Shown: positions 5,573-12,132 of the stretch, in pieces | Layout of the letters: each line of letters begins with the position of its first letter | Position numbering within the stretch: position 1 is the first letter of the stretch | From: a virus | Strand: one strand, 5' to 3' | Virus record (IMG/VR): IMGVR_UViG_3300030106_001208 | Coordinates: 1 to 25,025 of that record | Length of the DNA stretch: 25,025 nt | Notes under the pieces: generated by a model | Database searches by the model: none | Told to the model about the DNA's origin: nothing | The model's input: the letters and a program-made list of their open reading frames with translations, nothing else | Program-made: the position numbers and the translations under genes

Positions 5573-6865
5573 TTGCCCACACACATCGAAATACCCTATA
5601 CACCAAGACCACTACAAGCCAAGCTTCACCAAAGGCTAACAAAATACAGATGGGGCGTAATCGTGTGCCATAGAAGGTTTGGCAAAACAGTTATGGCTAT
5701 GAACCATCTACTAAGAGAAGCGATATTGTGTACGCAACCTTCTCCAAGGTTTTCATACCTTGCACCGACATATAGACAAGCGAAAGCGGTTGCTTGGGAT
5801 TACCTCAAGCAGTTTAGTGCCAAGATACCAGATGCACGCTTTCATGAGACAGAACTACGGGTAGACCTACCCAACGGAGCAAGGATTAATCTGCTTGGAG
5901 CAGAAAATCCTGATAGCCTTCGTGGGATATATCTAGATGGATGTATACTGGATGAGGTGGCAGATATGCCAGAGAGTGTGTTCCCAGAGATCATACGACC
6001 TGCGTTGTCAGATCGTAAAGGCTTTTGTTATTTTATAGGAACACCAAGAGGACACAATGCGTTCTTTGACCTGTATGAGCAGGCAAGCAATACGAAAGAC
6101 TGGTATCATGTAACATACAAGGCATCGCAGACAAAGATCGTAGAACAAGAAGAGTTGGATGCAGCTCGTTCCATGATGACAGAAGATCAGTACAATCAGG
6201 AATTTGAATGTAGCTGGGTGGCAAATGTACCCGGCTCAATATATGGCAAGTATCTAGAGGAAGCGATGGAAGAGGGGCGTATTACGAAAGTACCTTATGA
6301 CCCTTCCTTAAAAGTAGATACCTATTGGGATCTAGGTATTGGCGATAGCACAGCTATATGGTTTGCTCAGAATGATGGGCGTGCCATTAATGTAATTGAC
6401 TTTTATGAAAATAGAAATGAGGGGCTACCCCATTATGTAGATGTACTTCAAAGAAAGAAGTATTTATATGGAGACCATGTAGCACCACACGATATAGAAG
6501 TACGAGAGTTGGGATCAGGAAAGAGCAGAAGAGAGATTGCCTATGATCTAGGTCTGAACTTTCGAGTGGCACCGAAGCTGCCATTAGAGGATGGAATACA
6601 CGCAGCTCAGATGTTGATACCACGTTGTTGGTTTGATAGTGAGCGATGTAAGATAGGGCTGGATGCACTAAGGCATTACCATAGAGCTTATAATGAGAGA
6701 ACAAGAAGTTTTAGAAATAGTCCAGTTCATGATTTTAGCAGCCATGCAAGCGATGCTTACAGATACATGGCTGTAGGATTAAAAGAAAGAAATAGTTGGA
6801 GCCAACCCATGCAGAGGATGGCATCAAATAGTTATAACCCATTTACACATACAGGAGAGTTATGA
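5573..6865 (+). CDS. terL: Terminase large subunit (ATPase/nuclease)
   Basis: A 430-residue packaging motor. The ATPase half shows Walker A HRRFGKT (residues 33-39), Walker B CILDE (124-128) and the coupling motif IGTPRG (155-160). The RNase H-like nuclease half shows YWDLGIGDST with D253, IDFYEN with D276, and a closing HDFSSHASDAYRYMA with D394. It pumps DNA into the prohead through the portal and cuts concatemers. Initiation is at TTG (5573-5575): GAGGAG lies six bases before it, no ATG or GTG in frame is suitable, and residues from the TTG (PYTPRPLQ) match the normal TerL start. The end overlaps the next gene by four bases (ATGA). Confidence 0.92.
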   Translation: MPTHIEIPYTPRPLQAKLHQRLTKYRWGVIVCHRRFGKTVMAMNHLLREAILCTQPSPRFSYLAPTYRQAKAVAWDYLKQFSAKIPDARFHETELRVDLPNGARINLLGAENPDSLRGIYLDGCILDEVADMPESVFPEIIRPALSDRKGFCYFIGTPRGHNAFFDLYEQASNTKDWYHVTYKASQTKIVEQEELDAARSMMTEDQYNQEFECSWVANVPGSIYGKYLEEAMEEGRITKVPYDPSLKVDTYWDLGIGDSTAIWFAQNDGRAINVIDFYENRNEGLPHYVDVLQRKKYLYGDHVAPHDIEVRELGSGKSRREIAYDLGLNFRVAPKLPLEDGIHAAQMLIPRCWFDSERCKIGLDALRHYHRAYNERTRSFRNSPVHDFSSHASDAYRYMAVGLKERNSWSQPMQRMASNSYNPFTHTGEL

Positions 6866-7077
6866 GTTTTTTATCGCCCAAAATTCCGACACCGCCACCA
6901 CCCCCTCCGGCTCCTCCTCCACCTGCTATAAGACCAGTAGAGAGGGATGAGATAGATAAGGAAGAAACAAGATTAAAAAGAAGAAGGGGTGTAAGGGCTA
7001 CTATGCTGACAGGCCCGGCAGGTCTAACAGCAGAAGATAGCTCGAGCGTGTCACCAACTTTACTAGGAGGATATTGA
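6862..7077 (+). CDS. Proline-rich small virion-cluster protein, copy 1
   Basis: A 71-residue protein coupled to terL by an ATGA overlap and preceded by AGGAGAG. The N-terminus is a proline tract (KIPTPPPPPPAPPPPAIRP), followed by a basic linker (RLKRRRGVRA) and a C-terminal motif (TMLTGPAGLTAEDSSSVSPT then LLGG). It is clearly paralogous to the next gene, which has the same order of Pro tract, KRR, T-x-LTG-x-x-GLT, TLLGG. Small proteins with this ending are common between terL and portal in podoviruses. Their role is not established as far as I know; the TLLGG tail suggests docking to a partner in the head or connector. Confidence 0.7.
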   Translation: MSFLSPKIPTPPPPPPAPPPPAIRPVERDEIDKEETRLKRRRGVRATMLTGPAGLTAEDSSSVSPTLLGGY

Positions 7078-7078
7078 T

Positions 7079-7297
7079 ATGGGAGGATTTTTTTCTAGAC
7101 CTAGTCCACCACCACCGCCTGCACAACCTGCACCGCCAGTAGTACAGCCAAAGGCTGCTGTACGATCAGATGATGATAGTCCGCAGTATAGGAAAAGAAG
7201 AAAAGTGTCAGGAGAGCGAACTACGATATTAACGGGTACCCAAGGATTAACCGCTACAGGAGATAGCACTTCTGTAAAAACCTTGTTAGGAGGATAG
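7079..7297 (+). CDS. Proline-rich small virion-cluster protein, copy 2
   Basis: A 72-residue paralogue of the preceding gene, one base downstream of its stop, with AGGAGG (7063-7068) as ribosome site. It starts MGGFFSRPSPPPPPAQPAPP, continues with a basic YRKRRK segment and ends TTILTGTQGLTATGDSTSVK then TLLGG. The two copies differ in spacing and in most linker residues, so the duplication is not recent. The glycine at position 2 (MGG) is compatible with a flexible anchor. It is followed immediately by the portal gene. Likely a minor head or connector-associated component by position only. Confidence 0.7.
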   Translation: MGGFFSRPSPPPPPAQPAPPVVQPKAAVRSDDDSPQYRKRRKVSGERTTILTGTQGLTATGDSTSVKTLLGG

Positions 7298-8899
7298 ATG
7301 GCTGAAGATAAAAAAGCAGTTGCAATCATGCACCAGTTCAAAACTTTGGTAGATCAAAGAAGCAACTGGGAAAGTCATTGGCAGCAACTAGCAGATTTTA
7401 TATCACCAAGAAAAGCAGACATAACCAAGAAGCGTACCTCTGGTGATAAGCGTACAGAGTTAGTGTTTGATGGTACAGCTATACACGCAGCAGAAATGCT
7501 TGCAGCGAGTTTACATGGAATGTTGACCAATCCTAGTTCTGCATGGTTTAGTTTGCGTTTCAAGGATAGAGAGCTAGATGGAGATGACGAAGCTAAGGAG
7601 TGGCTAGAAGGGGTAACGGATGTCATGTACAATACCTTTAATCGTTCCAACTTTGCAGAAGCAGTCCATGAACTATATTCAGACTTAGTGGTGTTTGGCA
7701 CAGCAGTTATGAGTATTGAAAAGGATGATGTTACTGATGTACGATTTAGCACAAGGCATATAGCTGAATGCTATCTAGCCGAAGATGAAAAGGGTACAGT
7801 CGATACAGTATATCGTAAATTTAAGATGACCTGTATTGCTATGAGGAAAATGTTTGGGGAAGAGAACTTACCCCCAAGGTTACAGAACATGGCAAGGATG
7901 GAGCCATACAAGGAAGTAGAACTGTTGCACGCTGTGTTCCCAAGAGAAGCCTATGATATTACACAGTTAGATAGTTTGAATAAACCTTTTGCTAGTGTCT
8001 ATATAGATCCACACGATAAGATAACGATATCAGAAGGTGGGTATGATGAACTGCCTTATGTGTGTCCAAGATTTTTAAAGGCATCCTTTGAGTTAGGCTA
8101 TGGCAGATCTCCTGCAATGACTGCACTTGCCGATACTAAGATGCTCAATAAAATGTCAGAAGTCATTATACGATCTGCACAAAAACAGGTAGATCCACCT
8201 TTGATGCTTCCTGATGATGGATTTATGATGCCAATACGAACTGTACCGGGTGGACTAAATTATTACAGATCAGGTACCAGAGATAGAATAGAACCATTAA
8301 ATATAGGGGCAAATAATTCTCTAGGCTTAAATATGGAAGAGCAAAGAAGGAATGCAATCCGATCTGCATTTTATGTTGATCAGTTAATATTATCACAGGG
8401 GCCACAGATGACAGCTACCGAAGTGATCCAGAGAACAGAAGAGAAGATGCGATTACTTGGCCCGGTCTTAGGAAGATTGCAAGCGGAGATGCTACAGCCT
8501 TTGATAGAAAGAGTATACAATGTATTGAGCAGAGAAAGAAAGTTTGCAGCTCCACCAGAGTTCTTGGCAAACAATGATGTTGAGATAGAATATATTTCAC
8601 CACTAGCCAAAGCACAAAGATTAGGAGATGTACAATCTGCAATGCGATTGTTTGAGATGCTTGCTCCATTATCACAAGTCAATCCTGCGGTATTTGATTA
8701 TGTGGATATGGATGGACTGGCTAAGTATGTTATAAGAATATTAGGAGTGCCTGCATCAACGATCAAGAGCGATCAGCAAGTCGCACAAGAGCGAGAAGCA
8801 AGGCAGCAGATGCAACAACAAATGGCAGAGCAACAAGAAGCTCTACAAACAGCAGAAGCCGCTGGTAAGGCTGCACCTGCATTGAAAGCACTACAATGA
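7298..8899 (+). CDS. Portal / head-to-tail connecting protein (T7 gp8-like)
   Basis: A 533-residue protein that starts with a pattern typical of the podovirus head-tail connector family (Pfam Head-tail_con): RSNWESHWQQLADFISPRKA near residues 21-40, then VFDGTAIHAAEMLAASLHGMLTNP, then WFSLRF. Later segments also fit: LGYGRSPAMTALADTKMLN, TATEVIQRTEEKMRLLGPVLGRLQAE and LIERVY. The protein would form the dodecameric ring at one vertex through which DNA enters and leaves, and it is the docking site of terminase and tail. The last 40 residues are Gln/Ala-rich (QQMQQQMAEQQEALQ), probably a coiled or disordered tail. AGGAGG precedes the ATG directly. It overlaps the next gene by four bases. Confidence 0.9.
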   Translation: MAEDKKAVAIMHQFKTLVDQRSNWESHWQQLADFISPRKADITKKRTSGDKRTELVFDGTAIHAAEMLAASLHGMLTNPSSAWFSLRFKDRELDGDDEAKEWLEGVTDVMYNTFNRSNFAEAVHELYSDLVVFGTAVMSIEKDDVTDVRFSTRHIAECYLAEDEKGTVDTVYRKFKMTCIAMRKMFGEENLPPRLQNMARMEPYKEVELLHAVFPREAYDITQLDSLNKPFASVYIDPHDKITISEGGYDELPYVCPRFLKASFELGYGRSPAMTALADTKMLNKMSEVIIRSAQKQVDPPLMLPDDGFMMPIRTVPGGLNYYRSGTRDRIEPLNIGANNSLGLNMEEQRRNAIRSAFYVDQLILSQGPQMTATEVIQRTEEKMRLLGPVLGRLQAEMLQPLIERVYNVLSRERKFAAPPEFLANNDVEIEYISPLAKAQRLGDVQSAMRLFEMLAPLSQVNPAVFDYVDMDGLAKYVIRILGVPASTIKSDQQVAQEREARQQMQQQMAEQQEALQTAEAAGKAAPALKALQ

Positions 8900-9111
8900 T
8901 GACCAATGATGATTATAGATTAGTATTTACCTCCAAAGAAGGGGAGCGAGTATTACAGGATTTACGAGAGCGTTTCTATGATAGAGATACTTTTGTACGA
9001 GGAGAGACAGACACGACTGCATACAATCAGGGAGCAAGAAGTGTTCTGTTTTTTATATTTAGGCAACTAAATGATTTTCAACCACTAGATGAAAAAGCGA
9101 AAGGAGAGTAA
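8896..9111 (+). CDS. Bbp19-like phage protein
   Basis: A 71-residue protein beginning in an ATGATG that overlaps the portal stop. The pattern F-T-S-x-x-G-x-x-V-L-x-D-L (VFTSKEGERVLQDLRERFYD), then a gap, then TTAYNQGARSVLFFIFRQL, matches the Bbp19-like family. Those small proteins are usually encoded between portal and scaffold in podoviruses (motif ..S..G..VL.DL...F....TAfrEGqR.V...I). Its position here is exactly that. The role is undefined; by location it may assist head assembly. AAAGGAG near its end serves as ribosome site for the scaffold gene. Confidence 0.7.
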   Translation: MMTNDDYRLVFTSKEGERVLQDLRERFYDRDTFVRGETDTTAYNQGARSVLFFIFRQLNDFQPLDEKAKGE

Positions 9112-9114
9112 GAC

Positions 9115-9957
9115 ATGGCTGAAGAACAACAGGTAGCGGAAGCTCCGGTGGAAACTGGGCAGGCTCCGTCTGAAGATTGGAAAGCAAGTTTACCAGAAGA
9201 TATAAGAGACAATCAATTAATACACAATGCAAACAGTATTGAGTCCTTAGCAAAGACTGCAATCCATGCACAAAGCATGATAGGAGCAGACAAGCTAGCA
9301 ATACCCGGCAAGTGGGCAAACGATGATGACTGGAACAATGTTTATACAAAACTAGGTAAGCCTGAAGATGCACAAGGCTACAAGCTAGAATTGAAAGAAG
9401 GTACACAAGTCGATAAGGATATGGAGAGTTGGTATCGAGGGTTAGCTCACAAGGCAGGTTTAAACGATAGACAGGCCAATACTATCTTTCAAGAATACAT
9501 GGCTAAGGAAGCAGAACTCAAAGCAGCAAATGCTCCACCTTCTCCAGAAGATGTAGAGATCATCAAGGGCGAAGCAGAGATTGCTTTGAAGAAGGAATGG
9601 GGTAAAGCATTTGATACAAGAATGAATGAAGCCAAAGGAGTGCTGTCAGAGTTTGCACCCAAAGACTTTGATCAATTACTTACAAAGGATGGAGTGCCAT
9701 TAGGTAACGATCCTGTATTTATAAAAACACTAGCCAACATAGGAAACTATATCAACTCTAAACTAGGAGAAGATAAGATGGTTGGCAGCAAGCAACAGCC
9801 ACAGTATACACCGGCTGATGCAGAAAAAGAGATTGCAGCCTTGCGAGGAGACCCTCGTGATGGTGGCCCCTACTGGGATAAGAAGCATCCAGATCACATG
9901 AGAACTGTACAACAAGTGCAGGAACTTATGGAGTATATGCACCCAGAAGAGGAATAG
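9115..9957 (+). CDS. Scaffolding protein
   Basis: A 280-residue acidic protein immediately before the capsid gene. It has a poorly ordered Glu/Gln/Ala start, then WKASLPEDIRDNQLI, a SLAKTAIHAQSMIG segment and a KLGKPEDAQGYKL segment. These match podovirus scaffolds (LPEDLRD..., LAK.Y...Q..IG, LG.PE...Y). The middle is helical and the C-terminal quarter is charged (PQYTPADAEKEIAALRGDPR), with a DPRDGGPYWDKKHPDH tail that resembles the C-terminal ends of many phage scaffolds. Such proteins line the inside of the prohead, nucleate capsid assembly and leave during packaging. AAGGAGAG precedes the ATG. Confidence 0.82.
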   Translation: MAEEQQVAEAPVETGQAPSEDWKASLPEDIRDNQLIHNANSIESLAKTAIHAQSMIGADKLAIPGKWANDDDWNNVYTKLGKPEDAQGYKLELKEGTQVDKDMESWYRGLAHKAGLNDRQANTIFQEYMAKEAELKAANAPPSPEDVEIIKGEAEIALKKEWGKAFDTRMNEAKGVLSEFAPKDFDQLLTKDGVPLGNDPVFIKTLANIGNYINSKLGEDKMVGSKQQPQYTPADAEKEIAALRGDPRDGGPYWDKKHPDHMRTVQQVQELMEYMHPEEE

Positions 9958-10111
9958 AATTTACAGAAGAACGTAAAGTAAGATAAGCGAAAGCCCTTAC
10001 CGGTGGCACCGACAGCTAAAGGTGATTAACCTTAAATATAGAAGTGTCCTGCGAAAGCAGGGTAGCAATTTGTTTTCTTAATATTATTAACTTTTTTACA
10101 AGGAGAGCGTT
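9958..10111 (+). promoter_or_regulatory. Hairpin-rich leader of the capsid gene
   Basis: A 154-nt gap within an otherwise tight cassette. It contains a stem 10045-10052/10057-10064 (TGTCCTGC/GCAGGGTA with two G-T pairs) closed by a GAAA tetraloop. A smaller stem, AAGGT/ACCTT, occupies 10019-10033. A GC-GAAA-GC element lies near 9987-9994, with TAA/TTA able to extend it past a CC bulge, and CGGT/ACCG lies at 10001-10011. The last 45 nt are AT-rich and unpaired-looking, ending in AAGGAGAG (10100-10107) before the capsid ATG. The repeated GNRA-type loops suggest a folded RNA. It may stabilise or process the abundant capsid message. It matches no riboswitch or ribozyme consensus that I could recall. 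Confidence 0.45.
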
Positions 10112-10972
10112 ATGAGTACGCAAATTACTACAGCTTTTGTAAACCAGTTTAGCAGTAATATAACCATGTTAAGTCAACAAATGGGTTCTCTACTAAGAGA
10201 AGCAGTTGATGTGGAAACTGTTACTGGTGAGAAAGCTTTTTTCGATCAGGTAGGTTCTGCTGTAGCACAGGTAAGAACTTCCCGTCATGGTGATACTCCA
10301 TTGATGGAAACACCACACGCAAGAAGAATGGTTACAATGTCAACCTATGAGTATGCAGATTTAATTGATGATCCCGATAAAATCAGATTACTTGTAGATC
10401 CTACGAGTTCCTATGCTAGAGCAGCAGCGATGGCTATGGGAAGAAGTATGGATGACGTAATCATCTCAGCAGCTCTCGGTACTGCAAGTACAGGCAAGAC
10501 CGGAAGCACATCCACAGCATTACCATCCGGGCAAAAGATTGCTCATGGAAGTGCAGGATTAACTCAGGCTAAACTAGTGTCTGCTAAAAAGATACTAGAT
10601 CAAAATAGCGTAGACCCTTCAATCCAGAGATACATAGTTGTATCCCCTGAGCAGATTGAAGATTTATTAAATATCACCTCTGTTACTTCAGCAGACTTTA
10701 ATACAGTCAGAGCTTTGGTACAAGGTGAAGTAGATACATTTGTTGGTTTCAAGTTTATCGTAAGTAACAGACTGAACACAGATAGTGATGGTAACAGACA
10801 AGTTATCGCTTTTGCCGGAGATGGCATTAAGCTAGCTGTAGGTAAAGATGTTACTGGTCGTATAGATGAGAGATCAGACAAGTCGTATTCCACACAAATC
10901 TATTACTGTATGGACATCGGGGCAACTCGTATGGAAGAAGAAAAAGTAGTAGAGATAGCCTGCACAGAATAG
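10112..10972 (+). CDS. Major capsid protein
   Basis: A 286-residue protein that follows the scaffold and is preceded by a strong AAGGAGAG ribosome site. The start (MSTQITTAFVNQFSSNITML, then QQMGSLLREAV) and a conserved HGDTPLMETPHARRMVTMSTYE are as in a podovirus capsid family (Pfam Phage_capsid_2 as I recall it). The downstream YVVSPEQIEDLLN, EVDTFVGFKFIVSNRL and closing IDIGAT-like CMDIGATRMEEEKVVEI segments also fit. The order of helix-rich N-arm, P-loop-like strand and C-terminal VVEI strand fits an HK97-type fold. It forms the icosahedral shell. No protease gene or obvious maturation cleavage site is nearby. Confidence 0.85.
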   Translation: MSTQITTAFVNQFSSNITMLSQQMGSLLREAVDVETVTGEKAFFDQVGSAVAQVRTSRHGDTPLMETPHARRMVTMSTYEYADLIDDPDKIRLLVDPTSSYARAAAMAMGRSMDDVIISAALGTASTGKTGSTSTALPSGQKIAHGSAGLTQAKLVSAKKILDQNSVDPSIQRYIVVSPEQIEDLLNITSVTSADFNTVRALVQGEVDTFVGFKFIVSNRLNTDSDGNRQVIAFAGDGIKLAVGKDVTGRIDERSDKSYSTQIYYCMDIGATRMEEEKVVEIACTE

Positions 10973-10982
10973 GAGGTAAATT

Positions 10983-11489
10983 ATGGCTAATGTAAATCAA
11001 ACACTAGTTTCTAACTTTGAAGCTAGTCCTATTGTTAAAAGCCCTTCCTCTCAACTAGGCGGGGTTATGAGAATTGCTCAAGGTACTATTGCTTTAGCAG
11101 CAGGGGATTTAAGTGCAACTGACACAGTTATGCTTGCACCTATTCCTACTAATGCTTCAGTAGTAAGTATTAAGCTTTTCAATGACGATCTTGATTCAGG
11201 ATCAACCAATACTACCGATGTAGGATTGTATAATGCAGACTCAAGCACAGTTACGGCTGTCGATGATGATGCATATGCAAGTGCTATTACGGATCTAAGA
11301 GCTGCGGTTACTACAGGTACAGAGGTTGCTTTTGAAGCAAGAAATATTAACACTATGGGGCAAAAGGTTTGGCAAGATGCTGGCCAGTCATCAGATCCCG
11401 GCGGATATTATTATATCGGTCTAAAGTTTGATGCTGCTGGAGATACAGCAGGAGACCTATCTTTTGTTATCACATACGTTGTTGATTAA
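10983..11489 (+). CDS. Putative head decoration / minor virion protein
   Basis: A 168-residue protein, preceded by AGGAGG and placed ten bases after the capsid gene. It is low in Lys/Arg and rich in Ala, Thr, Ser, Asp and Val. Alternating hydrophobic residues point to an all-beta fold (MRIAQGTIALAAGDL, TVMLAPIPTNASVVSIKLF, TTDVGLYN, GGYYYIGLKF, LSFVITYVVD). Genes of this type after the capsid gene in podoviruses often encode capsid decoration proteins, but no specific family was recognised. The strong hairpin after the gene separates it from the tail genes, which fits its belonging with the head module. Confidence 0.5.
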   Translation: MANVNQTLVSNFEASPIVKSPSSQLGGVMRIAQGTIALAAGDLSATDTVMLAPIPTNASVVSIKLFNDDLDSGSTNTTDVGLYNADSSTVTAVDDDAYASAITDLRAAVTTGTEVAFEARNINTMGQKVWQDAGQSSDPGGYYYIGLKFDAAGDTAGDLSFVITYVVD

Positions 11490-11499
11490 TAGGTAACAT

Positions 11500-11530
11500 G
11501 AAAGGGGAGTTGCGTTAGCACTTCCCTTTC
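11500..11530 (+). terminator. Strong hairpin between head and tail genes (terminator or processing site)
   Basis: GAAAGGGGAGT (11500-11510) pairs with ACTTCCCTTTC (11520-11530) over 11 bp with one G-T pair. After a bulged T, GC/GC closes over a GTTA loop. It lies between the stop of the putative decoration gene (11489) and the ribosome site AAGGA (11536-11540) of tail tubular protein A. Only a weak pyrimidine tract follows, so it may be an attenuating terminator or an RNase III-type processing site that sets head versus tail expression. Confidence 0.5.
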
Positions 11531-11547
11531 CTTACAAGGAATTTATT

Positions 11548-12132
11548 ATGGCATCAGAAGTAGATATAGCAAACTCAGCACTTAACATGATAGGTGCATC
11601 TAACATCAACTCATTAACAGAGGATAGTGTTGCAGCAAGAATAGTAAACCAGCGATACACCTTTGTAAGAGATGCGGTGTTTCGTTCTCATCCTTGGAAT
11701 AGTTTGATAAGGAGAGCAACACTAGCAGAAAACTCTACAGCTCCAACATGGGGTTTTACCAAAGCTTACAATTTACCAACTGATCCTTTTTGTTTGCGTG
11801 TATTGCGTATAGAAAATTTAGATATAAACTTTCGAGTAGAAGGCAGAACAATTGTTACAGATGAGACTACTATGAAAATAAAATATGTAGCAAGAATAAC
11901 CGATCCTAATGAATACGATAGTCTGTTAATGGAATCTATTTCTGCAAGATTGGCAGCAGATATTTGTTACTCTGTAACCAACAGTAATTCTTTAGTGGCT
12001 AGTATGTATAATCTCTATGAAGCTAAGATTAAAGAAGCAAGATTTGCAGATGCTACAGAAGGTATGCCCGGAGAAAGTCGAGCAGATGTTGGTGTATATC
12101 CAGCAGATACTTTTGTCAATTCGAGGTTCTAA
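11548..12132 (+). CDS. Tail tubular protein A (T7 gp11-like)
   Basis: A 194-residue protein with the family start: VDIANSALNMIGASNINSLT, followed by a long helix containing RDAVFRSHPWNSLIRRATLA. The latter is the usual R.a.L..hPWnfa..ra.L segment of podovirus gatekeeper/adaptor proteins. W-GFTKAYNLPTDPFCLRVL continues the match, as does a late helix carrying LMESISARLAADICYSVT. The protein attaches as a ring under the portal and joins it to the nozzle. It overlaps tail tubular protein B by one base (TAATG), an arrangement conserved in T7-like phages. AAGGA ribosome site upstream. Confidence 0.85.
   Translation: MASEVDIANSALNMIGASNINSLTEDSVAARIVNQRYTFVRDAVFRSHPWNSLIRRATLAENSTAPTWGFTKAYNLPTDPFCLRVLRIENLDINFRVEGRTIVTDETTMKIKYVARITDPNEYDSLLMESISARLAADICYSVTNSNSLVASMYNLYEAKIKEARFADATEGMPGESRADVGVYPADTFVNSRF

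Noticed and set aside
5452-5673. A 73-residue plus-strand frame crossing the terS-terL gap
   Set aside because: It overlaps the terL ATPase coding region in another frame, has no ribosome site and has a composition that does not look like protein.
8380-8682. Minus-strand frames of 86-100 residues inside the portal gene
   Set aside because: Overlapping, without ribosome sites or recognisable motifs, and wholly inside a confidently identified gene.
9985-10064. Hammerhead, twister, pistol, SAM-II/V or preQ1 RNA before the capsid gene
   Set aside because: GAAA loops and a GCTAAAGG string invited comparison, but the required conserved cores (for example CTGATGA for hammerhead) are absent. Only a generic structured leader can be supported.
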